Source: Thalassospira profundimaris WP0211 (lineage in GTDB: Bacteria; Pseudomonadota; Alphaproteobacteria; Rhodospirillales; Thalassospiraceae). From it: a stretch of DNA of 64,000 nucleotides. Position 1 is the first letter of the stretch. Every line of letters starts with the position of its first letter. The stretch lies in assembly GCF_000300275.1 (NCBI RefSeq), contig NZ_AMRN01000001.1, positions 806,001-870,000 on the forward strand, given 5' to 3'. The notes under the pieces were generated by a model. That model made no database searches, had not been told where the DNA came from, and saw nothing but the letters and a program-made list of their open reading frames with translations. This document shows positions 1 to 8,517 of this stretch, one piece after another. The translations under genes and the position numbers were made by a program.

Positions 1-81
1 TTTGGCCGACAGGCTCCAGTCCGTGTGCCAGATGTGGCTGACCGGGTATTTCTTGGATTGGGGTAAGGCTTGGCTTGTCAT
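1..81 (-). CDS. Possible N-terminus of a divergent gene, cut by the window start
   Basis: On the minus strand an ATG at 81 opens a frame that runs without a stop to the window edge, giving 27 residues (begins [10 protein letters not shown]). Third codon positions are GC-rich, as in neighbouring genes, which favours coding. No clear ribosome binding site precedes the ATG. It would be divergent from fmt. I do not recognise the product. The plus-strand frames over the same bases end at 66 and 104 and could instead be the tail of an upstream gene, so this call is tentative. Confidence 0.3.
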   Translation of the reverse strand, partial: MTSQALPQSKKYPVSHIWHTDWSLSAK

Positions 82-138
82 TTGGGCAGGATAACGCCAA
101 ATTGCCGCCAGAAGAGTCAAAAGATGAATGGGATTGAT

Positions 139-1065
139 ATGACCAAGCTGCGCATTGCCTTTATGGGAACCCCGGACTTTGCCCTTGTGGCGCTTAAGGA
201 TCTGGTGGCGGCGGGGCATGACGTGGTTTGCGTCTATTCACAGCCGCCGCGCCCGGCCGGCCGCGGGCACAAGGAAACGCCAAGCCCGGTACATGCCTGG
301 GCCGCCGCGCAGGGGATCGAGGTCCGCCATCCGGTGTCACTGAAATCGCCCGAGGAACAGCAGGCCTTTGCCGATCTTGATCTGGATGTTGCGGTGGTCG
401 CGGCCTATGGCCTGATCCTGCCGAAAGCCATTCTCGATGCGCCGAAATTTGGCTGCCTGAATATTCACGCGTCGCTTCTGCCGCGCTGGCGCGGGGCCGC
501 CCCGATCCAGCGCGCCATTCTGGCCGGGGATGATGCGACCGGTGTGACAATCATGCAGATGGATGTCGGGCTGGATACCGGTGACATGTTGCTAGTTGGC
601 GAATTGCCGATCACGGCGGAAACCTATGCCAATGCCTTGCATGATGATCTGGCGGAACTTGGCGGCAAGATGATTGTCGAGGCGCTTGAAAAGCTGCCCA
701 AGGGGGAGCTTGTTGCCACCAAGCAGCCCGAAGAGGGCGTGACCTATGCGGCAAAGCTGGAGCGCGCCGAGGCCAAGCTTGATTTTACCGATGATGCCGC
801 TGCACTTGAGCGCAAAATTCGTGCCTTTACCCCGTGGCCGGGGGCCTATTTCGAGCTCGGTAACGAACGCATCAAGGTGCAGGCGGCCGAGGTGATTGAT
901 CAATCCGGCCCGGTCGATGAGATCCTTGATGACAAGTTGACGATTGGCTGTGGCACCGGCGCGCTGCGTCCGACCCGTATTCAGCGGCCGGGCAAATCGG
1001 TGATGGATACCGATGCGGTGCTGCGCGGCTATGACAAGCTTGCCAAGGGCGTAAAGCTCGGCTGA
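139..1065 (+). CDS. fmt: Methionyl-tRNA formyltransferase
   Basis: Transfers a formyl group from 10-formyltetrahydrofolate to the amino group of initiator methionyl-tRNA in the cytoplasm. The 308-residue length is normal. The N-terminal formyltransferase fold carries the family start MGTPDFA (residues 9-15), the catalytic Asn108 and His110 in [16 protein letters not shown], and the Asp in GLDTGD (Asp146). The C-terminal third is the smaller tRNA-binding domain. I chose the ATG at 139 because the protein then begins just before the Rossmann-like strand; an ATG at 124 and one at 70 are in frame but add residues the family lacks. def, the usual partner, is not visible. The stop overlaps the start of the next gene by one base (TGATG), implying translational coupling. 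Confidence 0.97.
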   Translation: MTKLRIAFMGTPDFALVALKDLVAAGHDVVCVYSQPPRPAGRGHKETPSPVHAWAAAQGIEVRHPVSLKSPEEQQAFADLDLDVAVVAAYGLILPKAILDAPKFGCLNIHASLLPRWRGAAPIQRAILAGDDATGVTIMQMDVGLDTGDMLLVGELPITAETYANALHDDLAELGGKMIVEALEKLPKGELVATKQPEEGVTYAAKLERAEAKLDFTDDAAALERKIRAFTPWPGAYFELGNERIKVQAAEVIDQSGPVDEILDDKLTIGCGTGALRPTRIQRPGKSVMDTDAVLRGYDKLAKGVKLG

Positions 1066-1607
1066 TGGCAAATATCACGGCACATACGGGTGGTGATGTG
1101 ACGATCCGGCCGGCCTTTAACCGAGATGGTGATGGCATTGCCGATCTGATCGCGCTGGTGTTTGCCGATTATCCCGGCTGCGTGTTTGATCGCGCCGCCG
1201 AATTCCCCGAACTTGATGCGATTTCTGATGACTTCAAGGCCGATGACGGCCGGATCTGGGTCGCGGTCGATGATCAGGATCGGGTTCTGGGCTGTTTCGG
1301 GGTTAAGTATGACGTGGCCAGCCGCGAAGGCGAGCTTCACAAGGTTTATCTGCATCCGGCTGTGCGGGGGCGGGGCATGGCACAAAAACTGATGGCCAAG
1401 GCGTTGGCTTGGTTGGGGCAAACCCACCCGGAATGCGAAGTGGTGATGCTGTGGACCGATACGCGGTTTGAGGCCGGGCATCGGTTTTATGAAAAATGCG
1501 GCTTTGCGCGCACAGGCGAAAGCCGCATTCTGGATGATCTTTCCAATTCGTCGGAATGGCAGTTCCGCTTTGACTTCGCGGCCTATCAGAAGGCGCTTGG
1601 CTTCTAG
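1065..1607 (+). CDS. GNAT family N-acetyltransferase
   Basis: A 180-residue protein of the Gcn5-related acetyltransferase family, which moves an acetyl group from acetyl-CoA to an amine. The acetyl-CoA pyrophosphate loop is seen as RGRGMA (residues 101-106) after the strand HKVYLHP, and the C-terminal FYEKCGF segment is typical of GNAT motif B. The substrate cannot be told from sequence. Its ATG shares one base with the fmt stop codon, so it is probably the second gene of the same transcript. It converges on the LysR gene with only 16 bases between them. Confidence 0.85.
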   Translation: MANITAHTGGDVTIRPAFNRDGDGIADLIALVFADYPGCVFDRAAEFPELDAISDDFKADDGRIWVAVDDQDRVLGCFGVKYDVASREGELHKVYLHPAVRGRGMAQKLMAKALAWLGQTHPECEVVMLWTDTRFEAGHRFYEKCGFARTGESRILDDLSNSSEWQFRFDFAAYQKALGF

Positions 1608-1623
1608 GCCGGGTGCCTATCGG

Positions 1624-2607
1624 CTATTTGCCAACATCGCGGGCGGTTTTGCTGGTGTCGGTGGTGCCGTCACTGTTGCGGCGCACCGCACGCGCATCGC
1701 GGAAGCCAAGCTCCCACGGCGGGACCGGGGTGAACTTTTCGGCCAGAAAGTCAACAAAGGCGCGCACCTTGGGCGACAAGTGGCGTTTATGCGGATACAC
1801 CGCCGAAATCCACGCCTGATCATGAACATATTCGGTCAGAACCGGGGTCAGGCGACCGGTGCGGATATCTTCATGCACCAGATATTCGGCCAATCGCGCC
1901 ATGCCAAGCCCGGCCAGAACAGCCTCGTGGAGCACGTCACCATCATTGGCCGAGAATGAACCCTGTGCGCGGAACGCGACGTGACCATCGGGTGTTTCAA
2001 AGTGCCAGTCGTTAAAGCTTTCGCGTGACGACAGATGCAGACAGTTATGGTTTTCAAGGTCCTGCGGCTTGCGCGGGATGCCGTTCTTTTCAAGATATTC
2101 CGGTGATGCGACGATCATGCGGCGGTTGACCGCGTATTTACGTGCAATCAGCGACGAGTCTTCGAGTGCTGACAGGCGAATGGCAAGGTCATAGCCATCG
2201 TTGACCAGATCGGTGAATTTGTCATCAAGGGTTAGCTCAATCCGCACATCGGGATAGCGCGCCAGAAATTCCGGGATCAGCGGCACCACCTGCATCTTGG
2301 TGAAGGCGACCGATGCGTTGATGCGCAAGGTGCCGCGCGGGGCGGCATAAAGCTGGGTGACGACTTCTTCGGCTTCCTCGATCTCATTCAGGATCGTGCG
2401 GGCGCGCTCATAAAAGGCGCGGCCTTCCTCTGTCAGGCTGAGCTGACGGGTGGTGCGCATCAAAAGACGGGCACCCAGACGATCTTCAAGGCGCGAGATG
2501 TACTTCGAAACAGCTGACGGTGACAGACGCATTGTCCGGGCAGCGGCCGAGAAACTGCCTTCCTCGACTGCATGGACAAAGATTTCCATTTCCGCGGCGC
2601 GATCCAT
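1624..2607 (-). CDS. LysR family transcriptional regulator
   Basis: A 327-residue LysR-type DNA-binding regulator. The N-terminal winged helix-turn-helix covers about residues 1-60 (FSAAARTMRLSPSAVSKYI), followed by the linker helix and a periplasmic-binding-protein-like effector domain (about 90-295). The sequence resembles the large LysR group in which HTH residues read SPSAVSKYISRLE. The C-terminal tail of about 25 residues is hydrophilic and probably disordered. Its own start faces the small gene at 2746, so the 138-base gap between them may hold the operator; which gene it controls is not evident. Effector unknown. Confidence 0.9.
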   Translation of the reverse strand: MDRAAEMEIFVHAVEEGSFSAAARTMRLSPSAVSKYISRLEDRLGARLLMRTTRQLSLTEEGRAFYERARTILNEIEEAEEVVTQLYAAPRGTLRINASVAFTKMQVVPLIPEFLARYPDVRIELTLDDKFTDLVNDGYDLAIRLSALEDSSLIARKYAVNRRMIVASPEYLEKNGIPRKPQDLENHNCLHLSSRESFNDWHFETPDGHVAFRAQGSFSANDGDVLHEAVLAGLGMARLAEYLVHEDIRTGRLTPVLTEYVHDQAWISAVYPHKRHLSPKVRAFVDFLAEKFTPVPPWELGFRDARAVRRNSDGTTDTSKTARDVGK

Positions 2608-2745
2608 ATTCAGCTTTCCTATTTATGACGGACATTCACAAGTAATGTGCATATTGAGGTAATTCTCTTTCCCCGTAAAGGAAATTAGATTGAGTTCATC
2701 GAGAGCGACACGGCGTCGCAACGAACGAAATTTTAGGAGGTCACC

Positions 2746-2928
2746 ATGGCCACTTACGAAGAAATCACCACCCGTTACATCTCCACCACCGAAATCGAGG
2801 CAGGTGTACGTAAAGGTCAGCAGCTCCGCGCTGAATTCGTAGGCTCCTTCTTCCGTAACCTGTTCAAAGGTTCCGAGAAATCAGCCGACGTAAACCATCC
2901 GGCCGGCACCGTTGGCGGTGCTGCCTAA
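2746..2928 (+). CDS. Small 60-residue protein with strong expression signals, function unknown
   Basis: A 60-residue hydrophilic protein with a central basic amphipathic stretch (RKGQQLRAEFVGSFFRNLF, residues 22-40). It recalls the small alphaproteobacterial proteins that carry an RxLRAE-like helix, but I cannot assign a family. It has an excellent Shine-Dalgarno sequence (AGGAGG, 6 bases before ATG). Codon choice is strongly biased to the codons of abundant proteins: Arg mostly CGT, Phe only TTC, Asn only AAC and Ile only ATC. A terminator at 3058-3092 ends the transcript, so it appears to be monocistronic and highly translated. A second small hairpin (arms at 3021-3026 and 3040-3045) precedes that terminator. 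Confidence 0.8.
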   Translation: MATYEEITTRYISTTEIEAGVRKGQQLRAEFVGSFFRNLFKGSEKSADVNHPAGTVGGAA

Positions 2929-3057
2929 CTGACGAACTAACTGCATGCGGTTGAGCGCCGATTGATTTCCTCCCCAAGAGGTGCTCCCGCAGGCAGGGAC
3001 TACGACGACGGTTTCTATCTAGCGTCTTCCTCCCTATTTGACGCTGTTTTCCCGACT

Positions 3058-3092
3058 GGCCCGGTCACTTTTGTGATCCGGGCCATTTTTTT
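3058..3092 (+). terminator. Rho-independent terminator after the small gene
   Basis: A stem of GGCCCGG-TCAC paired with GTGATCCGGGCC (one bulged base), a TTTT loop, then ATTTTTTT. The U-tract lies only on the plus-strand side, so it ends the transcript of the 60-residue gene rather than the convergent MFS gene. Confidence 0.9.
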
Positions 3093-3094
3093 GC

Positions 3095-4378
3095 CTAATC
3101 GGCCTCTTTGGGGGCGATGTTGGGCGGCATGTAAAAGCCCGGTCGTTCCGAGAACCACGACCCCAGACTGACGATGGCAGCGGCAATCAGGGTGACCACC
3201 AGCATGGTGGCAATCGACATATCGGCGGCAAACATCCAGCCATAAATCGCCGGACCAATCGCCGAGGCCAGCACCATGACTGCGGTCAGGGTACTACGCA
3301 CCGCACCGATTTCATCAAGCGGCACCAGTTCCGGGATGATGGCGGTGCGCAGAGTCGTGGCAAAGCCCACCGTAATGCCGACCAGCCCCATATAAATCAG
3401 GATCACCCATGGCGTGGTTGTGAGCGCCAGAATGGCAATGCCAACCATCATCGGGATCAGATGCCAGGGAAACAGCCGGCGCGCCGAATGTTTGTCAATC
3501 AGTGGACCACTGCCAAACGCGCCCAGCACCGATGTAATGGCAAACACCGTAAACCCGGCGGCAAACCAGCCAAGCTCGATCCCCTTGCTGTTGGAAATCG
3601 CCCCCTGATGGAAAAAGAGCGCGGTCATGATCAAGGGTGGGGCTGCCAGCATCGGCATGCAGAACCAGACATAAAGCGATTTGAACAGGCGAGGGTGATC
3701 ACTTTGGCTGGTGTCTGTCGGGGACTCGGCCTGATCCGAACTGTTTGTTTCAGGTACAGTCGTCGACTCGGTTGCTTTTGCAGGTGCCTTGCGGAATTTC
3801 GCATCGCTTCGAATAAGCCAGATCGCAACCGGCAGCAGGACCAGCAGAATAAATGCTGCCGACCCGGCATAGGTATATCGCCAGCCAAAGGCGGCAATCA
3901 GGGCCAGCAATGTCGCGGGCATGATCGCCTCTGCCAGCGGAAAACCGAAACTGGCAATCGCCAGCGCCCGTCCGCGACTGCGCGAAAAATAGCGCGCAAT
4001 GCCGGTCATGCTGACATGGCTCATCAATCCCTGACCAGCCAGACGCAGGACAAACAGGGCGGCAATCAGCATCCAGACATTGCCGGCGAGCGCAATTAGC
4101 ACACAGCCAAGGGCAAGCAGCGCCATGGTGGCGAGGCTGTAGGACAGGATATCGACCTTGTCGATCCAGCGGCCAACGACAGGCAGGCAAAGTGCGCTGG
4201 CAATGGTGATCCCGGCATAGATATTGGCAAATTCGGTTTCATTGAGGGCCAAGCTGGCGGAAATGAACGGCACAAACAGTGCGACCAGAAACGTTTGCCC
4301 GAACGAGGAGCCAAAACTGTGCAACGCGCCAAAGGCAAGTTGGCGGGGCGCTTGGCGAAGCAAGATCAAAAACTGCAT
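3095..4378 (-). CDS. MFS transporter
   Basis: A 427-residue integral membrane protein with the pattern of twelve hydrophobic segments and a hydrophilic central loop (about residues 200-230, rich in Ser, Thr and Glu) that separates the two six-helix halves, as in the major facilitator superfamily. The loop between the second and third helices contains GRWIDKVD, a form of the MFS motif A. It is a secondary transporter of the inner membrane; the substrate is not predictable. It is a single gene, with an opposite-strand terminator just downstream and the TRAP operon terminator upstream. Confidence 0.88.
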   Translation of the reverse strand: MQFLILLRQAPRQLAFGALHSFGSSFGQTFLVALFVPFISASLALNETEFANIYAGITIASALCLPVVGRWIDKVDILSYSLATMALLALGCVLIALAGNVWMLIAALFVLRLAGQGLMSHVSMTGIARYFSRSRGRALAIASFGFPLAEAIMPATLLALIAAFGWRYTYAGSAAFILLVLLPVAIWLIRSDAKFRKAPAKATESTTVPETNSSDQAESPTDTSQSDHPRLFKSLYVWFCMPMLAAPPLIMTALFFHQGAISNSKGIELGWFAAGFTVFAITSVLGAFGSGPLIDKHSARRLFPWHLIPMMVGIAILALTTTPWVILIYMGLVGITVGFATTLRTAIIPELVPLDEIGAVRSTLTAVMVLASAIGPAIYGWMFAADMSIATMLVVTLIAAAIVSLGSWFSERPGFYMPPNIAPKEAD

Positions 4379-4501
4379 GCGGATTCCGGCGAGGTATGAG
4401 TGGGGGCAAAATTAAATAGTATGAGGAATGTATCTGGCGTGTGAACAGCTGTCTACCTGCCCGCATGGGTGGGATGGGATCAGGGGCTTCGGGAAGGCGG
4501 C

Positions 4502-4538
4502 AAAGAAAAAGCCCGCAAGCATGACACTTGCGGGCTTT
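4502..4538 (-). terminator. Rho-independent terminator of the TAXI-TRAP operon
   Basis: A perfect 12-bp stem (AAAGCCCGCAAG with CTTGCGGGCTTT) around a 7-base loop. On the minus strand it is followed by a T-rich tract. It lies 25 bases after the stop of the fused TRAP permease and so closes that operon. Confidence 0.92.
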
Positions 4539-4562
4539 GACTTTCGTCGGGACGGAGATGGT

Positions 4563-6578
4563 TTAGCTTGCGGCAGCGGCCGGTGTCGGGGTGTTCTTTT
4601 TGCCCTGCCACCAGTTAAAGGCCAGAACCGCAAGAAGGACGATCGTGCCAGCGATTTCTGCCCGGATGTCGGGATAGAACACGCCGATGGTTGCCGGAAC
4701 GATGATGATGCGTGAAAGCACATCCATCGGGGCAAACAGGTAGCCTTCAAGGGCGGCGGCAAAGGCCACCAGACACAGAATCGCGGTAAAGCCGGTCCAA
4801 AGGACGATCTGGATCGAACCGCCTTCGATAATCTCCGGATTGAAGACCATGAAGGCCGGGATCAGATAGAGACCCTTGGCGAATTTCCACGCCTGAATAC
4901 TGGTTTCCATCGGACTGGCGTTAGCAATTGCAGCCCCCGCGAAGCCCGCCAGTGCAATCGGAGGCGTGACGTTACTGTCCTGCGAGTACCAGAACACCAC
5001 CAGATGCGCGATCAGAAGCGGAATGCCGAACTCGTTCGAAAGCGCCGGACCCACCAGCACGATCAGGACGATATAGGATGCCGTTACCGGCAGACCCATA
5101 CCGAGGATCAGGCTTGCGATCAGTACCAGAACAAGCGCCAGAACGATGTTGCCACCCGAAAACGCGATCATCATCGACGAGAATTTCAGGCCAAGACCGG
5201 TCACGCCAACCACGCCGACAATGATACCGGCAACCGCACAGGCCATCGACACGGCAACGGCGTTTTTGGCACCAAGTTCAAGGGCGGCAATGGTGATCGC
5301 GATGCCCTTGCGGATGGCAGCGATCAGTTTTTCGTGGCTTGGTTTTTCACCCTGCTGCGGGGCGACAAAGAAGAACCACAGCGCATAACGCAGGGCGGCA
5401 ACCGCCATCACCGACAGAATGGCCCAGAAGCCCACCCGCATCGGCGAGATGTTAAGCACCAGCAGGTAAATCAGAATGCCCAGCGGCAGGATGAACTGCC
5501 AGCCTTCCTTGAGAACTTCTTTCCAGTCCGGAAGCTCTTCGACCGGCATGCCGCGCATGCCCTGTTTCAGGGCAACGATATGCACGAACAGATAAACCGT
5601 ACCGAGATAGAGGATCGCCGGGAAGATCGAGACCAGAACGATGTCGAGATAAGGCACCTGGGTATATTCTGAAATCAGGAACGCACCCGCCCCCATCAGT
5701 GGCGGGGTGATCTGACCACCGGTGGATGCCGCGGCCTCAACACCGCCCGCCTGTGCCGGGCGGTAGCCGAGCTTTTTCATCAGCGGAATGGTAAAGGCAC
5801 CCGTGGTGACCACGTTGGCAATTGCCGACCCGCTGATCGATCCCATACCGGCCGATGCCAGAACGGCGGCCTTGGCCGGGCCACCCGGCTTTTTGCCGGT
5901 GGCGGCATAAGCCATATCGATAAAGAACTTGCCGGCACCCGTGACTTCAAGAAACGCCCCAAACAGAACGAACATGAAGATATAGGTCGCAGCAACCCCC
6001 ATCGGCAGGCCGTAAATGCCTTCCTGACCGAGGTAAAGTTGCCCGACAAGGCGATCAACGTCGTTGCCGCGATGGGCAAGAATGCCCGGAAGCCATTCAC
6101 CAACCCACGGCAGCGCACCGCGCGGACCCGACAGGGCGTAAATGATGGCAACGATGCCAATCACGGTCATGCCAAGGCCGACTGCACGGCGGCTGGCCTC
6201 CAGCACGGTGACGGTGGCAATCACGCCAATGATCAGGTCGGTTTCGCTCCAGAAACCGGCGCGGTTGATGATTTCATCGAGAAAGAACGTAAGATAGAAG
6301 CCCGTGGTAAAGGCACCGGCCAAAAAGGCGAGATCAATCACCCAGCCAAGGAAGCCGCGCTTTTTGTTGCTGCCGAAAATCGGGAACATCAAAAAGGCCA
6401 GGAACATCACGAACGCAAGGTGAATACTGCGTTGATAGAACAGGCCAAGCGGCTCGATCCCTGCGCCATACATCTGGAACAAAGAGAGTGCGACTGCGAC
6501 AATCGAGATTGCCCACAGAACCAGTTTTGGCTGTGGCAATCTATCCGTCATGGATGGCAGCGTTGCCTGTTCGGACAT
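4563..6578 (-). CDS. TRAP transporter fused permease (4TM/12TM)
   Basis: A 671-residue inner-membrane protein in which the small DctQ-like and large DctM-like TRAP permease units are joined, the form that goes with TAXI receptors. The N-terminal quarter holds the four-helix DctQ-like unit. The rest is the DctM family, with the glycine-rich segments SAGMGSISGSAIANVVTTG and TGGQITPPLMGAGAF, which are family hallmarks, and a second such segment near PPIALAGFAGAAIANA. It carries out sodium-driven uptake of an organic acid or amino acid delivered by the receptor encoded two genes upstream. It is the last gene of the operon, five bases after the DUF1850 gene. Confidence 0.95.
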   Translation of the reverse strand: MSEQATLPSMTDRLPQPKLVLWAISIVAVALSLFQMYGAGIEPLGLFYQRSIHLAFVMFLAFLMFPIFGSNKKRGFLGWVIDLAFLAGAFTTGFYLTFFLDEIINRAGFWSETDLIIGVIATVTVLEASRRAVGLGMTVIGIVAIIYALSGPRGALPWVGEWLPGILAHRGNDVDRLVGQLYLGQEGIYGLPMGVAATYIFMFVLFGAFLEVTGAGKFFIDMAYAATGKKPGGPAKAAVLASAGMGSISGSAIANVVTTGAFTIPLMKKLGYRPAQAGGVEAAASTGGQITPPLMGAGAFLISEYTQVPYLDIVLVSIFPAILYLGTVYLFVHIVALKQGMRGMPVEELPDWKEVLKEGWQFILPLGILIYLLVLNISPMRVGFWAILSVMAVAALRYALWFFFVAPQQGEKPSHEKLIAAIRKGIAITIAALELGAKNAVAVSMACAVAGIIVGVVGVTGLGLKFSSMMIAFSGGNIVLALVLVLIASLILGMGLPVTASYIVLIVLVGPALSNEFGIPLLIAHLVVFWYSQDSNVTPPIALAGFAGAAIANASPMETSIQAWKFAKGLYLIPAFMVFNPEIIEGGSIQIVLWTGFTAILCLVAFAAALEGYLFAPMDVLSRIIIVPATIGVFYPDIRAEIAGTIVLLAVLAFNWWQGKKNTPTPAAAAS

Positions 6579-6583
6579 GAAAT

Positions 6584-7090
6584 TTATTCCCCGGTATCAA
6601 GGCGGATGGTGACACGGGTGTGTTCAGCCATCTTTGAAAGGTTGATTTCGTCACGGTCGGTGACGATGCGGTGGTTCACCGCAAGTGAGCCGACGCGCAA
6701 CACATAGGCATTGCCGCGTACAGGTTCGTCGATATCTTCGATCCAGTATCCGCCGCCTTCTGCGCTGGTCAGAATACCGCGACCGGGATAATGACCAAGT
6801 CCCGCCGCGAAGTCGGGCTGATAGGCGCGATGGAGAACCATCTTGCCAAGATCGTCTACATAACAGTCAATCACGCCATCACCGGTGACAGAATGGTTCC
6901 AATACAGGCACCAGCCGGTTTGACGCGGAATTTCGGTTCTGGCCAGAAGCGCCCCGTCCGCGCCGATCACCTCTAGATGATCAATGACGGTGCCGGGTTT
7001 GACGTGATCCTGATAGGCCGGGCCAGCACATGCCGTGATCAGGAGAAGAAGGGCGGCCATTGCTGGCCGCCCGAACTTTTGCAGAAGCAT
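6584..7090 (-). CDS. DUF1850 domain lipoprotein of the TAXI-TRAP operon
   Basis: A 168-residue protein with an N-terminal signal sequence ending in the lipobox LITAC (Cys at residue 21), so probably a lipoprotein. The remainder matches the DUF1850 pattern: a WNHSVTG motif followed by a Cys/Tyr-containing strand, then GLGHYPG. DUF1850 genes are recurrent partners of TAXI-type TRAP operons, where their role is not established. Here it lies between receptor and permease with gaps of one and five bases. A role in assembly or receptor handling at the membrane is only inference. Confidence 0.85.
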   Translation of the reverse strand: MLLQKFGRPAMAALLLLITACAGPAYQDHVKPGTVIDHLEVIGADGALLARTEIPRQTGWCLYWNHSVTGDGVIDCYVDDLGKMVLHRAYQPDFAAGLGHYPGRGILTSAEGGGYWIEDIDEPVRGNAYVLRVGSLAVNHRIVTDRDEINLSKMAEHTRVTIRLDTGE

Positions 7091-7091
7091 C

Positions 7092-8057
7092 TTACTTGAT
7101 CAGCTTCGGCGGAATCGGCATGCCGGTTTCTTCGTAGTAACGAAGGGCGCCCGGATGCATCGGGATCGGGGTCGAGTTCAGAGCGAAATCAACCGTGGTG
7201 TCGTTTGCTGCCGGGTGGATGGCGATCAGTTCGTCGACCTTTTCAAACAGGGTCTTGGTGATCTGATAAGCCAGTTCCTCGTCCATTTCTTCGTTCACGA
7301 ACAGAACGTTCGGGGTCGAAATGGTGTTAACCGGTGCAGTTACGCCTTCGTAAACGCCTTTACGCAGGGCGTACGGTGCGAAGGTCGGTTCTGCATCGAG
7401 GGCAGCCAGGATTTCATCGTCGGTCAGCGCGATCAGTTTGATTTCACGCGTGGTCGCGAGGTTCAGGATCGAGCTGGTGGGCGGACCAACGCTCCAGAAA
7501 CCGGCATCGATGTCACCATCACGAAGGGCATCTGCGGTTTCGTTGAAGTTCAGGCGCTGTTCTTCGATGTCATCATAGGTGATGCCGTTGGCAGCAAGCA
7601 GGGTCTGTGCCGAAACTTCGGTACCCGAACCCGGTGCGCCAACAGAAACGCGCTTGCCTTTAAGGTCGGCAAGGCCGTTGATGCCGCTGTCGGCCATGGT
7701 GACGAGCTGAACAGCGTTCGGATAGATCGACGCCAGAGCGCGAACGTTATCAAGGGTACGGCCTTCGAATTTACCGGTGCCGGTGTAACCAGCATAAACG
7801 GTATCAGCCAGACCGATTGCGATGTCACTGTCGCCACGGGCAATCAGGCCCATGTTTTCAACAGATGCGCCGGTGACTTCGGCAACAGCACTGGTGCCGT
7901 CGATGTATTTGGTGATCAGTTCCGCAAGGCCACCGCCATACGGATAATAGGTGCCACCGGTACCACCGGTTGCGATTGACAGTTGCTGTGCCGACGCGGG
8001 TGCGACGGTCAGCATCATGGCTGCGGCTGCTGCTGTGAGCAGGGTACGGAGCTTCAT
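7092..8057 (-). CDS. TAXI family TRAP transporter solute-binding protein
   Basis: A 321-residue periplasmic receptor. A clear Sec signal peptide (about residues 1-23, ending APASAQ) precedes the mature domain, which starts with LSIATGGTGGTYYPYGGGLAE, a hallmark of the TRAP-associated extracytoplasmic immunogenic (TAXI) family. The segment GKRVSVGAPGSGTEVSAQTLL is also typical. It binds the solute and delivers it to the fused permease. First gene of a three-gene operon. The start is supported by AGGGAGGA upstream on the minus strand. A sigma-54-type promoter about 300 bases upstream and the DctB/DctD-type genes beyond it suggest induction by an external ligand. Confidence 0.95.
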   Translation of the reverse strand: MKLRTLLTAAAAAMMLTVAPASAQQLSIATGGTGGTYYPYGGGLAELITKYIDGTSAVAEVTGASVENMGLIARGDSDIAIGLADTVYAGYTGTGKFEGRTLDNVRALASIYPNAVQLVTMADSGINGLADLKGKRVSVGAPGSGTEVSAQTLLAANGITYDDIEEQRLNFNETADALRDGDIDAGFWSVGPPTSSILNLATTREIKLIALTDDEILAALDAEPTFAPYALRKGVYEGVTAPVNTISTPNVLFVNEEMDEELAYQITKTLFEKVDELIAIHPAANDTTVDFALNSTPIPMHPGALRYYEETGMPIPPKLIK

Positions 8058-8350
8058 GATAGTCCTCCCTAGGGTTAAACACTTAAGCGACGAATAGATC
8101 CAAGAGATCGTAAAACAATATGGGTCTTCACGGTCGTTGGCGGCCTGTAAACCGGGCCTGTTGTTTTTGGGTTTTCGAAGATGCCGGATGTTGATCGCAA
8201 CATGCTTGGCCGATCAAGCCAGACGGGCACCCTTCAAAGACCAATTCCAAGAGATGATTTTAAGTCAGCCGTTTGAACCGTCCGAACCGGACCGGCTGTC
8301 AGATTTCCTCCCTCGGATTTTTGTCAGTTTATCATTTTGGTGTTTTAAAC

Positions 8351-8366
8351 TGCAATGAGTATGCCA
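8351..8366 (-). promoter_or_regulatory. Sigma-54 (RpoN) promoter of the TAXI-TRAP operon
   Basis: On the minus strand the sequence reads TGGCATA-CTCA-TTGCA. This matches the -24/-12 consensus (TGGCAYR, four bases, TTGCW) with the obligatory GG and GC separated by exactly 10 bases. Transcription would start near 8340, giving a leader of about 280 bases before the receptor gene. Much of that leader (8058-8340) holds nothing I recognise. An activator of the NtrC/DctD class, required for such promoters, is encoded immediately upstream. Confidence 0.8.
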
Positions 8367-8426
8367 AACAGGAAATAAAATTAACAATTACAAATCAATG
8401 ACTTAGATTGCTTCAATTTGTCAATT

Positions 8427-8474
8427 CGGCATAATCTTGCCGATTTACCAAAATCGATCGGCGGATTCTTGCCG
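8427..8474 (-). promoter_or_regulatory. Tandem activator (enhancer) sites for the DctD-type regulator
   Basis: Two related inverted repeats, CGGCATAATCTTGCCG (8427-8442) and CGGCGGATTCTTGCCG (8459-8474), share CGGC arms, the centre TTCTT/ATCTT and the trailing GATTT. They start 32 bases apart, about three helical turns, and lie about 85-135 bases upstream of the predicted start. That is the arrangement expected for an NtrC-family activator bound as two dimers. Assignment to the neighbouring DctD-like protein is inference from position. Confidence 0.65.
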
Positions 8475-8517
8475 ATTTGTTGCGCGTGCGAACAAAATAT
8501 CGCAATGCAACAATAGC

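Noticed and set aside
5004..5672. Long open frames antisense to the TRAP permease, and similar long antisense frames opposite dctB, ahcY, pckA and divL
   Set aside because: They mirror high-GC coding of the real genes, have odd residue composition, no ribosome sites and no family motifs.
8192..8206. A second sigma-54-like GG/GC pair on the minus strand (GGCCAAGCATGTTGC)
   Set aside because: The GG and GC are 11 bases apart instead of 10, so it does not fit the helical spacing; the element at 8351-8366 does.
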